Origin: Pigmentibacter sp. JX0631
GTDB taxonomy: Bacteria; Bdellovibrionota_B; Oligoflexia; Silvanigrellales; Silvanigrellaceae
Direction of reading: 5' to 3'
NCBI RefSeq assembly: GCF_029873255.1
Contig: NZ_CP123622.1
Location: 2,579,001 to 2,643,000, forward strand
Length of the DNA: 64,000 bases
The position numbers and the translations under genes were made by a program. Below are positions 47,769 to 57,325 of this stretch, in pieces. How positions within the stretch are numbered: position 1 is the first letter of the stretch; each line of letters opens with the position of its first letter. The notes beneath the pieces are model-generated. The model searched no databases and had not been told where the DNA came from. It worked only from the letters and a program-made list of their open reading frames with translations.

Positions 47769-50417
47769 TTATGAAGTAACATAATTAGACCATAATGAAA
47801 TATTTAAAAAATGTGTAAGTCCTGAAATTACAGTAGGATTCAAAGATAATTTTTGGTTTTCACGGGGAGTAAACATTCCTGCTTTATATAAAGATTCAAA
47901 AGCTCTCTGAGAAAATACTTTTGAAAAAATTGGGGGCTGATTAGCAACTGTTCTTAAATAAGCAGCGGAGTGGGTTGTTATCGCTTTTTGAATTAATTCG
48001 TCGCGAGAAAAAACTCCTTTGCTTTTTACAAGTTCTATAGCTGTGGACAAAATTATGCCATAAAGTTCGCATTCTGGTTGAATTGTTTTGGCTAAAAATT
48101 CTATGATTTCTATATTTTTAGGGTTTTCTTTTTGTACGCTAAACTCGGTAAAAGTTGAATTAGGTACCAAAAATTCAAGTTGTGTGAATATTGTTAAACA
48201 TGTTTTGGTAATTATTTCACTGGATGTTGATTGATCCCAAAATAATTCATCTTGCCATATTTTTCTAAATGAATTGACTATAAATTCAAAATATTCAAAA
48301 GAAAAATTTTGTTTATTTTCTTGTGTAATAGCTTGTGAAATAAGACCAAAAGGAGTTAAAATATGGAATATAGTTCCTCTATACCACCATAAATTCATTT
48401 CTTTATCTTCATTTTTAAGAAAATATATATTATTTTCAGTTTCAAATTCTTTGAATATAAGTTTCCAACGTTCTCCCATAGAAAATAGTTGTTCACTAAA
48501 GTTATGAATAGAAGCTAAATTTGTGTGAGATTGTGTTATTTCAACTTCTGCATGAGTTGGATTAAATTGATTTAAATAAAATTTAATAAATTCAAAGATA
48601 TTTTCTGCTTCAATACTGGTAGATATTTTCCAATTTAAGTTTTTTCCTAATTCATTTATTAAATAATTAATTAATACACTTTGGAATTGTAAGTCTTCAA
48701 AAGCTATTTTTTGATTTGTATTAGCTAATAAACAAGAGGCTAATATAGCAGTTCCAGAAGCTGTAGCGGCTGAATTGATTTTTTGATTTACATGAAGTGC
48801 TATATTTTTTATTAGTCCTTGTATTTGTGGATCTCTAGTATCAATATTATCAGGGATATTTTTTAAATCGCTAGGTAATATTTCATTTTGGAACGAAATA
48901 TTTGGCATTTCTTTTCTGAGATTATTAAAATAATCTGTCCATACAGTACCAATTCTTATAGGTTCTCCAAAGGAAACATCAACACTACCATAATTACTAA
49001 ATACTTTTCTTATTCCATTTAAAAATTGAAATGCATTTTCTTTTTGTTTTTTTGCACCTTTTAATTCTTTAGCATAAGAATCGTCTTCCATTACTTTATC
49101 GTAACCAAAGTAAACAGGAACAATATATGTATTTTCAGCTTTCCGTTGAATTATACTTTGAATACAAATATTCAGCATTCCCATTTTAGGAACTAAAAGT
49201 TTTCCTATTCTGCTTCTGCCACCTTCTTGGAAAAATTCAACAGGAAAACTATTTTGCAGTAAAAAATTTACATATTCAGAAAAAGTATGCGCATATATTT
49301 TATTTCCAGAAAAACTTCTTCGAATAAAAAAAGCTCCTCCTCTGCGAAGGATTGAACCTACAGGCCAAAAATTTAAATTAATTCCAGCAGCAATGTGTGG
49401 AACAACAAACCCTTTTTTAAATAAGACATACGAAAGCAGTAAATAATCAAAGTGACTTCGGTGGCACGGCATCCATAATATTTGCCCATCTTTCGCAATT
49501 CTTTCTATCGATTCAAAATTTCGAACACGAACTCCTTCAAATATTTTATTCCAAACAAAATCAAACATTTTTTCTAAAGCACGAATTGTAACATAATTAT
49601 AATTTGCACCAATTTCATAAATATATTTGACTATTTGTTGTTCCGTTTTAATTGGATTATCTGAATTAGCAATAAATTTTTTAGTTGAAGATGTTGATAA
49701 TATCCATTGGCAAATTTTATCATTGTCATATAAAGTAGGTCCAAATGCAGCGGTTCTTTCTTTAGCAAATTCTATATTAAATAATCTTCTCATTTTCCGA
49801 GCGAGATCTACTTCATTATCAAATGTAGAACTGTTTTCAACTTCATTGTTTGTTAATGCTTCTAAATTTGGAGTATGAAAATACTTACCAAATGAAATAT
49901 TTACTTCACCTCTATGCAAAAGTAACATAAATATTTTTTGGAGAAAATTTCCCGTACCATCATCTGGAAAAAGAGAACGTAAAATAAAGCCTTTTTCATT
50001 TCTTTCAGGAGCTCTACTCCAAAAAATACTCACTGGAACAAAAATAAATTTATCATTTTTTGCGCGCGGGTCGTTTTTAAGAAGCTTAATAAAATCAGAG
50101 AGAAAATGATCTTTGTGATAATTTGAAAAAAGAATAGAACCTGATTTTATAGCTAGTAGAGCGCAATGGCGAAAACGCTTTGGCTTTGCTTCTGTAATTA
50201 TTTTTTTTTGTCCAAAGTTTTTTAATGCTTTATTCAATATTAGCGTATCAAGGACAGACATTCTAGGTAAAACATAGACAATTGATTTTCCGTTATGGAT
50301 ATCAAAAAAAGTTTCTTTAGTAACTGATTTTGGATAAATTTTTATTCTTATAAATAATGCTAATGGTGAATAAAGCCAAAGCCAATTGCGAAAATGAATA
50401 CCGAATACTTTATACAT
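47769..50417 (-). CDS. plsB: Glycerol-3-phosphate acyltransferase
   Basis: Acylates the sn-1 position of glycerol 3-phosphate at the inner membrane, the first step of phospholipid synthesis in many gamma-proteobacteria. The 882-residue protein has the acyltransferase motifs in order: HRSHFDYLLLSY (His and Asp catalytic), GGAFFIRRSFSGNK, FFQEGGRSRIGK and VPVYFGYDKVME, with the long N- and C-terminal arms of the PlsB family. I chose the ATG at 50417 (MYKVFG) with GGAG seven bases upstream over a TTG at 50432. It lies 17 bp after panC and looks co-transcribed with the liv genes. Confidence 0.95.
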   Translation of the reverse strand: MYKVFGIHFRNWLWLYSPLALFIRIKIYPKSVTKETFFDIHNGKSIVYVLPRMSVLDTLILNKALKNFGQKKIITEAKPKRFRHCALLAIKSGSILFSNYHKDHFLSDFIKLLKNDPRAKNDKFIFVPVSIFWSRAPERNEKGFILRSLFPDDGTGNFLQKIFMLLLHRGEVNISFGKYFHTPNLEALTNNEVENSSTFDNEVDLARKMRRLFNIEFAKERTAAFGPTLYDNDKICQWILSTSSTKKFIANSDNPIKTEQQIVKYIYEIGANYNYVTIRALEKMFDFVWNKIFEGVRVRNFESIERIAKDGQILWMPCHRSHFDYLLLSYVLFKKGFVVPHIAAGINLNFWPVGSILRRGGAFFIRRSFSGNKIYAHTFSEYVNFLLQNSFPVEFFQEGGRSRIGKLLVPKMGMLNICIQSIIQRKAENTYIVPVYFGYDKVMEDDSYAKELKGAKKQKENAFQFLNGIRKVFSNYGSVDVSFGEPIRIGTVWTDYFNNLRKEMPNISFQNEILPSDLKNIPDNIDTRDPQIQGLIKNIALHVNQKINSAATASGTAILASCLLANTNQKIAFEDLQFQSVLINYLINELGKNLNWKISTSIEAENIFEFIKFYLNQFNPTHAEVEITQSHTNLASIHNFSEQLFSMGERWKLIFKEFETENNIYFLKNEDKEMNLWWYRGTIFHILTPFGLISQAITQENKQNFSFEYFEFIVNSFRKIWQDELFWDQSTSSEIITKTCLTIFTQLEFLVPNSTFTEFSVQKENPKNIEIIEFLAKTIQPECELYGIILSTAIELVKSKGVFSRDELIQKAITTHSAAYLRTVANQPPIFSKVFSQRAFESLYKAGMFTPRENQKLSLNPTVISGLTHFLNISLWSNYVTS

Positions 50418-50434
50418 AATTTTACTCCACAAAT

Positions 50435-51349
50435 TTAGCTAAATGCTCTGGAGATCAGATCTTCAAGAGATTGCTTATTTGTAGAATTGTTATCTAAAAT
50501 AACATTATCGATCAAGCGCACTTTTGAGCCATTACTTTCAATAAATTGAGCGATAGCAAGAACAGTTTCTTCTTGAATATTGGTATCAATTTTAATTGTG
50601 AGATCAGAAACTTTTCGAAACTCCAAATATTGAGGTTCTAACCCAAATTTACTTAATTCTTGTTGCGATGCCTTCGTTAGCTTTGCAATATTATTTTCGC
50701 CTTGTAAAAAAAGCTTTGCTGCGGCCGCTAAAGATTTCGGTACTGCAGATGCTATTTGTCTAGCTTCTTCTGAAAGGTAACGATTTCTGCTACTTAAAGC
50801 AAGGCCATCCTGTTCTCTAATTGTAGGAACCATAATAATACTTGTGCTGTGAACAAGATCTTGAACCATTTTTTTTATTACTTGGACTTGTTGGAAATCT
50901 TTTTGCCCTAAATACATTTTATCTGCTTGCGCAAGGTTCATGAGGAGCATGACAACAGTTGTTACCCCGTTAAAGTGCCCTGGTCTGTAAGCTCCACACA
51001 GAACTTCTGTAATACCTGTTACTGATACTTGTGTTGCAAAAAGGGGAGGGTACATCTCTTCTACAGTAGGAGAAAAAACAGCTTGAGCTCCCATACTTTC
51101 TATCAGATCTACATCATTTTGAAATGTTCTAGGATATTTAGCAAAATCTTCAGTTGGACCAAATTGTTTTGGATTCACAAAAATGGAGACTACAGTACAA
51201 TTATTTTCGCTTGTTGATTGCTTGATCAATTGTGCATGTCCCGCATGCAGCGCACCCATAGTGGGCACAAATCCAATTGAGTTTCTATTCCTTTTTTGTT
51301 CTTTGATGTAATTCAAAAACTCGTGGCGACGGGTAAAAACTTGGGGCAC
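50435..51349 (-). CDS. panC: Pantothenate synthetase
   Basis: Joins pantoate and beta-alanine with ATP to give pantothenate, precursor of coenzyme A. The 304-residue protein shows the nucleotide site PTMGALHAGHAQLI, the IFVNPKQFGP segment, YRPGHFNGVTTVV, YLGQKDFQQ and SSRNRYLS. Start is GTG at 51349, nine bases after GGAGG that overlaps the livF stop; no ATG fits. Other pan genes are not in the window. Its place between transporter genes and plsB joins cofactor and lipid synthesis in one transcript. Confidence 0.94.
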   Translation of the reverse strand: MPQVFTRRHEFLNYIKEQKRNRNSIGFVPTMGALHAGHAQLIKQSTSENNCTVVSIFVNPKQFGPTEDFAKYPRTFQNDVDLIESMGAQAVFSPTVEEMYPPLFATQVSVTGITEVLCGAYRPGHFNGVTTVVMLLMNLAQADKMYLGQKDFQQVQVIKKMVQDLVHSTSIIMVPTIREQDGLALSSRNRYLSEEARQIASAVPKSLAAAAKLFLQGENNIAKLTKASQQELSKFGLEPQYLEFRKVSDLTIKIDTNIQEETVLAIAQFIESNGSKVRLIDNVILDNNSTNKQSLEDLISRAFS

Positions 51350-51354
51350 AGGAA

Positions 51355-52062
51355 TTAACCTCCGAGGTATGCCCGTTGAACATCTTTATCATGGAGCAGT
51401 AAACTGGCTTCGCCTTGTTTAATAATTGTTCCGAGTTCTAAAACATAGGCACGGTGCGATATTTTTAACGCCAATCGTGCATTTTGCTCTGCTAACAATA
51501 TTGTCATACCCTCACGATTGAGTTCAACGATAATTTTAAAAATTTGTTGAACCACTAATGGAGCGATCCCAAGACTAGGTTCGTCCAATAACAGCAATTT
51601 GGGTTTTGCCATGAGGGCACGGGCAATGGCAAGCATTTGTTGCTCTCCACCTGATAACAAGATGGCTTTTTGATTTATTCTTTCTCCAAGTCTTGGAAAC
51701 CAGTTTATCATGCGTTCAATATTTGTTTGAATTTCTTCTTTACTATATGAAAAAGCAAAGCAACCCATTAATAGGTTTTCTTTTACTGACATATCTGGAA
51801 AAACCATTCTTCCTTCAGGAGATTGACTAATTCCTAAAGTAACAATTTCGTGCGTGGGTAAAGTTTGAATAAAATTATCTATAAATTTTATTTTACCTGC
51901 TTTTGCTTTTATTAAACCAGAAATAGTTCTTAAAAAAGTGGTTTTCCCAGCACCATTACTACCAACTAAGGAAACAATTTCTCCAGGAAACACATCTATC
52001 TGAATGTTTTTTAAGGCTTGAATAGCACCATATTCAACCGAAAGATTTTCAACATGAAGCAT
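51355..52062 (-). CDS. livF: Branched-chain amino-acid ABC transporter ATPase LivF
   Basis: A 235-residue ATPase of the HAAT uptake family. Walker A GSNGAGKTT, the signature LSGGEQQMLAIARAL, Walker B LLLLDEPSLG and the switch histidine after LLAEQN-ARLAL are present. The SLGIAP segment separates LivF from LivG. It follows livG after a 1-bp gap and its end carries the ribosome site of panC. Confidence 0.93.
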   Translation of the reverse strand: MLHVENLSVEYGAIQALKNIQIDVFPGEIVSLVGSNGAGKTTFLRTISGLIKAKAGKIKFIDNFIQTLPTHEIVTLGISQSPEGRMVFPDMSVKENLLMGCFAFSYSKEEIQTNIERMINWFPRLGERINQKAILLSGGEQQMLAIARALMAKPKLLLLDEPSLGIAPLVVQQIFKIIVELNREGMTILLAEQNARLALKISHRAYVLELGTIIKQGEASLLLHDKDVQRAYLGG

Positions 52063-52063
52063 A

Positions 52064-52864
52064 TTAAGTTTCCTTTTCCATTTTAACTATAAAGTCATCT
52101 TCGACATCTGAACCTAAATAAGCTTCAATTACTTCATGATTCGTTTGAATTTCTTTGGGTAATCCTTCAGCAATCACACTACCATAATTTAAAACAGTAA
52201 TGTGTTCACACAAATTCATTACAAATTTCATGTCATGCTCAATTAATAATATTGATATATTTTGTTTAGAAATTTTTTTAACAAGTTCTTGTAAAGCCAG
52301 CTTTTCTGTAGGATTCATTCCTGCAGCAGGCTCATCAAGTAATAATAATTTAGGATTGGTCATTAAAGCCCGTGCAATTTCTAGTTTTCTTTGTAGCCCA
52401 TAGGGTAAAGATGTTGCAGGGAAATCTTTAAATTTTTCTAATCCACAAAAGTGCAAAAGTTCTTCCATTTTCTTTTGCAATTCTCTTTCTTTTCTTCTAG
52501 TTTTTGGCAGAAAGAATAATGAAGAGAAAAAATCACCTTCTCTTTCAATTGCGGCACCGGAAAGAATATTTTCACTTACAGTCATATTCGAAAATAATCG
52601 AATATTTTGGAATGTTCTAGCAACGTGATAGTGTGCAATAAAATGGGTTGGCAATCCAACTAATTCTTTATTATCTATTAAAACAGAACCAGAAAAAGGT
52701 TTATAAACACCTGTTATAATATTAAATACAGTAGTTTTCCCAGCACCATTAGGACCAATAACTCCGGATATTCCACCTTTTCGAACATTGATATGGAAAT
52801 TATTTAAAGCAACAAGGCCACCAAATTTTACTGTTACGTTTGTTATTGAGAGTATATTAGACAT
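52064..52864 (-). CDS. livG: Branched-chain amino-acid ABC transporter ATPase LivG
   Basis: A 266-residue ATPase partner of LivF. Walker A is GPNGAGKTT; the RTFQNIRLF Q-loop, the signature in its LivG form LPYGLQRKLEIARAL, Walker B LLLDEPAAGMNP, and LIEHDMKFVM follow. It overlaps the livM end by 8 bp, so translation is coupled. Confidence 0.93.
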   Translation of the reverse strand: MSNILSITNVTVKFGGLVALNNFHINVRKGGISGVIGPNGAGKTTVFNIITGVYKPFSGSVLIDNKELVGLPTHFIAHYHVARTFQNIRLFSNMTVSENILSGAAIEREGDFFSSLFFLPKTRRKERELQKKMEELLHFCGLEKFKDFPATSLPYGLQRKLEIARALMTNPKLLLLDEPAAGMNPTEKLALQELVKKISKQNISILLIEHDMKFVMNLCEHITVLNYGSVIAEGLPKEIQTNHEVIEAYLGSDVEDDFIVKMEKET

Positions 52865-53816
52865 GAGAAGACCTCATTTTTTTTAAGTTTTCTATCAAAG
52901 ATGCTACTCCTTTTGGATTAAGTAACATAATCATGATAACTAAAACTGAAAAAACTAAAGTCCTATTTGAAAATATAGAATCAAAAATAGTTACAAATGA
53001 ATTGCTCAAAATACCTTTGTCTACTAAAGATAATAAAAATGGATTTACAAGCTGAGGTATGAAACGAAGTAACTCAGGAATTAAAACTATAATTAGTGCG
53101 CCAAAAATACTTCCAAAAACACTATACATACCACCAATAACAACAGCTAAAACCAAGACAACACTATTATAAAATCCAGCTTCATCAGGACTGATAAACT
53201 GAAGCGTATGTGCATAAAAAACACCAGCTAAACCAGCAAGAGAAGAGCCAATTAAGAAAGAAACAAGTTTTGTTTTATAAATATTTATTCCTATACTTCT
53301 AGCCGAAATTTCATCATCTCTTGTGGCTCTAACTGCAAAACCTAAATTGGTTTTATAAAATTTGATAATAAATAATGCAACTATAAACATGCTAATAAAT
53401 ATTAATAATCCAGAGCCTAATTTAGGAATATCTTTAAAACCTCTTGTGCCACCAACAAAATCTAGGTTTTTAAAAATAGTGGCAACAATTTCTCCAACAC
53501 CAAGTGTGGCCATAGCTAAGTAATCACCCCTTAATTTTAAACAAGGAATGGCAACGATAAGTCCACTGCAAGCAGCACTGATCATTCCAACTAAGCAAGC
53601 TAAAAATAGCATTAAACTGTGATTTTCAATCCCTAATTTTGGCGCTAAGAAAACTGTGAAAATTGCAGAAGTATAACCTCCTACAGTATAAAATGCAGCA
53701 TGGCCTAAAGACAATAAACCTGTTCCACCAAGAATAATTTGCAAACTCATTGCTTGAATAGCAAGTATACAAAACATAATAAATGGAAGTTGAATATAAT
53801 TTAAAATATCATTCAT
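52857..53816 (-). CDS. livM: Branched-chain amino-acid ABC transporter permease LivM
   Basis: A 319-residue inner-membrane permease with about eight to ten hydrophobic segments. The LSLGHAAFYTVGGY, LKLRGDYLAMATLGVGE and VRATRDDEISARSIGI blocks are typical of LivM, the last being the ATPase-contacting loop. It starts 4 bp after livH ends, and a GGMYSVFGSIFGALI stretch marks the C-terminal half. Confidence 0.92.
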   Translation of the reverse strand: MNDILNYIQLPFIMFCILAIQAMSLQIILGGTGLLSLGHAAFYTVGGYTSAIFTVFLAPKLGIENHSLMLFLACLVGMISAACSGLIVAIPCLKLRGDYLAMATLGVGEIVATIFKNLDFVGGTRGFKDIPKLGSGLLIFISMFIVALFIIKFYKTNLGFAVRATRDDEISARSIGINIYKTKLVSFLIGSSLAGLAGVFYAHTLQFISPDEAGFYNSVVLVLAVVIGGMYSVFGSIFGALIIVLIPELLRFIPQLVNPFLLSLVDKGILSNSFVTIFDSIFSNRTLVFSVLVIMIMLLNPKGVASLIENLKKMRSSHV

Positions 53817-53820
53817 AGTT

Positions 53821-54702
53821 TTATACTTTTACTAGTTGTGCTCTACCAAGTATTCCTTGCGGTCTAACAAGCAGAACAATAATTAATAAGACAAAAGCAA
53901 ATCCATCTTTGTAAGTAGACAGTTCATAACTTACAAGCATACTTTCAGAAATACCTAAAAATAGTCCACCAAGAACAGCTCCTTTTAAATCACCAATTCC
54001 TCCTAAAACAGCTGCTGCAAAAGCTTTTAGGCCAGCATTAACTCCCATCAGAGGAAAGATTTGATTTGTAGCCATACCTTGGATTGTTCCAGCAATAACA
54101 GCAAGCATTGCACCAATGAAAAAAGTTAAACTAACAGTTCTGTCAAAAGGAACACCACAAATTTTAGAAGCATCGGTATGCATCGCAAGAGCCCTAATCC
54201 CTTTGCCTGCTTTGGTTTTATTTAAAAAAAGTTCAAGAGAAATGACCAATAAAATTGTTAACAAGAAAATACCAATATCTCTAATTCTGACAAATAGATC
54301 TCCAAATGTTAAAATGTTTCCAGGGATATTTACTGGATAACTTAATGAATTAGGAGAAAACAAAACTTGTACAATATTTTGGAGAAAAAGACTCATTGCA
54401 ACTGCGGTAATCAAAGGAGCTAGTCGATTGTGTTTCCTTAGTGGCTTATATGCTACCCGCTCAATTACAATTGCAATTAATCCTACAGCTAGAATTGCAA
54501 AAAGAAGAGCTGCCCAAATTGGTGTCCCTATAGTAAGCAGAAGCATAACAAAATAAGCACCAAGCATGAATAATTCACCATGTGCAAAATTAACAAATTG
54601 TAAAATTCCAAAGACCATCGAGTAGCCTATTGCAATAAGAGCATACAGACTTCCTATTGCAACTCCATCAATAACAGCTTGAACAAAGTCTATCATAATC
54701 AT
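53821..54702 (-). CDS. livH: Branched-chain amino-acid ABC transporter permease LivH
   Basis: A 293-residue inner-membrane permease. The GSLYALIAIGYSMVFGIL start, NFAHGELFMLGAY, the cytoplasmic loop IRALAMHTDASKICG and AVLGGIGDLKGAVLGG are characteristic of LivH. Two ATGs are close (54702 and 54696); AAGG fits the first. It starts 22 bp after the stop of the third binding-protein gene. Confidence 0.92.
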   Translation of the reverse strand: MIMIDFVQAVIDGVAIGSLYALIAIGYSMVFGILQFVNFAHGELFMLGAYFVMLLLTIGTPIWAALLFAILAVGLIAIVIERVAYKPLRKHNRLAPLITAVAMSLFLQNIVQVLFSPNSLSYPVNIPGNILTFGDLFVRIRDIGIFLLTILLVISLELFLNKTKAGKGIRALAMHTDASKICGVPFDRTVSLTFFIGAMLAVIAGTIQGMATNQIFPLMGVNAGLKAFAAAVLGGIGDLKGAVLGGLFLGISESMLVSYELSTYKDGFAFVLLIIVLLVRPQGILGRAQLVKV

Positions 54703-54724
54703 GTTACCTTAAATTAGAGTCTTT

Positions 54725-55864
54725 TCACTTCTTGTCTGGGCCAATACTTGTTACATACTTGTATCCATTTGGTACATATTCAAGTATTACGGCTGGCTTT
54801 ATAGGATTATGATTCTTATCCATAGTAATATTTCCAGTTATACCATGAAAATCCTTTATCTTCGAGAGAGCTTCTGTTATTTTTTCTGAATCATATTTAT
54901 CAATGCCTTTTAGTGCATGAACTATTATATTAAAAGTATCATATCCTAAAGCTGCATGTGCGCTAGGTTTTGCCTGATAACGTTTTGAATAATTTTCTAT
55001 AAAAGACTTTACTTTTGGTTCGTCACTATCTGTTGAGTAATGGGTTGAAGTATAACCCCCAATTTCAGCTCCCTTTGCTATCATGCGCAATTCTGGAGTA
55101 AACCAGCCATCACCACCTAACATTTTTGTTTTAATGCCGAGTTCTTTTGCTTCACGTAAAATAACACCAACTTGTTGATGAAAACCTGGTATAAAAACGA
55201 CGTCTGGTTTTAGCTTCCGTACATCACCAAGTTGAGCTGTAAAACTTGTATCTTTTTGAGAATATTTTAGTACTTTTGTAATTTGTCCACCCGATTTAGT
55301 AAAAGTTGTTTTAAAACTATCGCTTAAACCTTTTGAATAATCAGAATCGGAATCTTCAAGAATAATTGCTGATTTTGCGTTTAAATTTTTGACGGCAAAA
55401 TTTGCCATCACAACACCTTGAAAGCTATCTATAAAACAAGTCCTAAAAACGTATTTTTTTCCAAAAGTAACTGCATCATTTGTTGCGGCAGGTGAAATAA
55501 TAGGTATTTTTGCTTTTTCAGCAATTGAAGCGGCTGCAATAGCATTTGAACTAATAACTTCAGCAATAACGACTGATACTTTATCAGAAGTTATTAATTT
55601 ATTAATCCCTTTTGCAGCTTCAAGTGGAGTACTTTGAGTATCTTCTACAATCAATTTAATTTTTAAATTTGGATCATTATAATTTTTAATGGCTAAATCA
55701 ATTCCATTTTTTGCTTCTTTCCCATAAAAAGCTTGGCTTCCCGTTAAAGGAAGAAGTACTCCTATTTTTATTTCAGTTGCATTTGAAAAATTTATAATAG
55801 CTAAAGAAACAAAACTGGAAACTATAATTGACTTGAAATTACCAAAGTAGCTTTTTTTAAGCAT
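54725..55864 (-). CDS. Leu/Ile/Val-type periplasmic binding protein, paralog 1
   Basis: A 379-residue protein with a signal peptide ending NFSNA and the type I fold start EIKIGVLLPLTGSQAFYGKE. Further blocks are VEDTQSTPLEAAKGINKL, VISSNAIAAASIAEKAKIPIISPAATND, VVFIPGFHQQVGVILREAKE and GGDGW. It is the copy nearest to the permease genes. GGAGGA lies before the ATG. Whether it binds branched-chain amino acids or other amino acids or amides cannot be told. Confidence 0.9.
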   Translation of the reverse strand: MLKKSYFGNFKSIIVSSFVSLAIINFSNATEIKIGVLLPLTGSQAFYGKEAKNGIDLAIKNYNDPNLKIKLIVEDTQSTPLEAAKGINKLITSDKVSVVIAEVISSNAIAAASIAEKAKIPIISPAATNDAVTFGKKYVFRTCFIDSFQGVVMANFAVKNLNAKSAIILEDSDSDYSKGLSDSFKTTFTKSGGQITKVLKYSQKDTSFTAQLGDVRKLKPDVVFIPGFHQQVGVILREAKELGIKTKMLGGDGWFTPELRMIAKGAEIGGYTSTHYSTDSDEPKVKSFIENYSKRYQAKPSAHAALGYDTFNIIVHALKGIDKYDSEKITEALSKIKDFHGITGNITMDKNHNPIKPAVILEYVPNGYKYVTSIGPDKK

Positions 55865-55935
55865 ACTCGTCCTCCATTAAAAATTACTGTTATACTGACG
55901 AAGATTCTTTTATCAGTTTTTTTATTAATTAAAAG

Positions 55936-55972
55936 TAACTAATTTATTTTATTAGTTATGGTTATTAACTAA
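55936..55972. promoter_or_regulatory. Three-arm repeat able to form two exclusive hairpins
   Basis: TAACTAAT (55936-55943), ATTAGTTA (55951-55958) and TAACTAA (55966-55972) lie between binding-protein genes 2 and 1. The middle arm can pair with either outer arm. It may end or tune transcription between the two genes; the arms are short and A/T-rich. Confidence 0.3.
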
Positions 55973-56002
55973 AAAATTTTTTATTTTTATAATGCAAATT
56001 AA

Positions 56003-57130
56003 TTATTTTTCCATAGGATTGATGTTAGTAATATATTTGTTACCCTTTTCTGTAAATTCCATAATTACTGCAGCTTTTACTGCATTATGATTTTTATCCA
56101 TAGAAAGATTTCCTGTGATACCTGGAAAATCTTTTAAATTTGCTAAATAATTATTAATTTCTTCAGGTGTTCCATTTTTTGTACTATTGATAGCAGAAAA
56201 AATAATTTGTGCAGTATCGTATCCTAAAACGGAAAAACCACTTGGTTCTACGTTAAACTTTTTCTTATAATTAGTAATAAATGATTTTAATCTTGGCGCA
56301 GGAATTTCAGAAGAATAATGGGTAGAAAAAAAACCTCCTTTTTCAGAACCATTTGCAATTTTTCGAAGATCAGTTGTATCCCATCCATCTCCACCTAAAA
56401 ATTTAGCATCAATTTTTAATTCTTTAGCTTCTTTAAGGATGACTCCCACTTGTTGATGAAAGCCAGGAATATAGACAACTTCTGGTTTTAATTTTCTTAC
56501 ATCTCCTAATTGTGGAGTATAAGAAGTATCTTTTTGGGAATATTTTACAACTTTTAACACTTTTCCACCATCGTCACTAAATTTTTTGGTGAAAGTATTG
56601 CTGAGACCAATACTATAGTCAGAGTCAATATCTTGAATAATTACTGCTGTTTTTTTATTTAAATTTTTAGTTGCAAAATTAGCCATGACGAGCCCTTGAA
56701 AGCTATCGGTAAAGCAAGTTCTATAAATATATTTTTTATTTACTGTAATGCTGTCATTCGTAGCTGTCGGTGTCACGATAGGAATTTTTGCTTTTTCAGC
56801 TATGGAACCTGCTGCTATAGTATTAGAACTAACCAAATCTCCAATGATTGCTGAAACTTTATCAGATGTAATTAATTTGTTAGCACTTTTCGCTGCCTCA
56901 GTGGGAGAACTTTGATTATCTTCATATATGACTTTAACTTTAGAATTAGGGTTTTTCTCCATATATTCTGAAACAGCTAAATCAATTCCATTTTTTGTTT
57001 CTTTTGCGTAATAAGCTTGACTCCCTGTCATAGGAATGATGACACCTATTTTGCTTTCTGCAGCATAAGCGTAACAGCTAAAAAAAATTGCACAACTTAC
57101 TACAGAAGAATTAATTTTTAAAGAATTCAT
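56003..57130 (-). CDS. Leu/Ile/Val-type periplasmic binding protein, paralog 2
   Basis: A 375-residue paralog with a signal peptide ending CYAYA. It keeps the family blocks: SKIGVIIPMTGSQAYYAKE, YEDNQSSPTEAAKSANKL, GDLVSSNTIAAGSIAEKAKIPIVTP, YIPGFHQQVGVILKEAKE and GGDGW. I chose the ATG at 57130, five bases after a GGGTGG site, over a GTG three codons earlier. It diverges from paralogs 1 and 3 mainly in the hinge and C-lobe, where ligand contacts lie in this family, so ligand range may differ. It has a 138-bp spacer to paralog 1. Confidence 0.9.
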   Translation of the reverse strand: MNSLKINSSVVSCAIFFSCYAYAAESKIGVIIPMTGSQAYYAKETKNGIDLAVSEYMEKNPNSKVKVIYEDNQSSPTEAAKSANKLITSDKVSAIIGDLVSSNTIAAGSIAEKAKIPIVTPTATNDSITVNKKYIYRTCFTDSFQGLVMANFATKNLNKKTAVIIQDIDSDYSIGLSNTFTKKFSDDGGKVLKVVKYSQKDTSYTPQLGDVRKLKPEVVYIPGFHQQVGVILKEAKELKIDAKFLGGDGWDTTDLRKIANGSEKGGFFSTHYSSEIPAPRLKSFITNYKKKFNVEPSGFSVLGYDTAQIIFSAINSTKNGTPEEINNYLANLKDFPGITGNLSMDKNHNAVKAAVIMEFTEKGNKYITNINPMEK

Positions 57131-57325
57131 ACTGGCCACCCAACCTATAAAATTTTTAAAACTCTATATGATGCTTATTTAGAAATGAAAAATTAACTAA
57201 GCTCCATAAAATAGAACTGATTGATACCATTTTTTTTTAAAAATTGCAAATTAAATCAAAAAACATAAATTAACAAATAATTAACTTGAGATTAAAAAAT
57301 AAAAAATATTATTTGTATGAGAGAA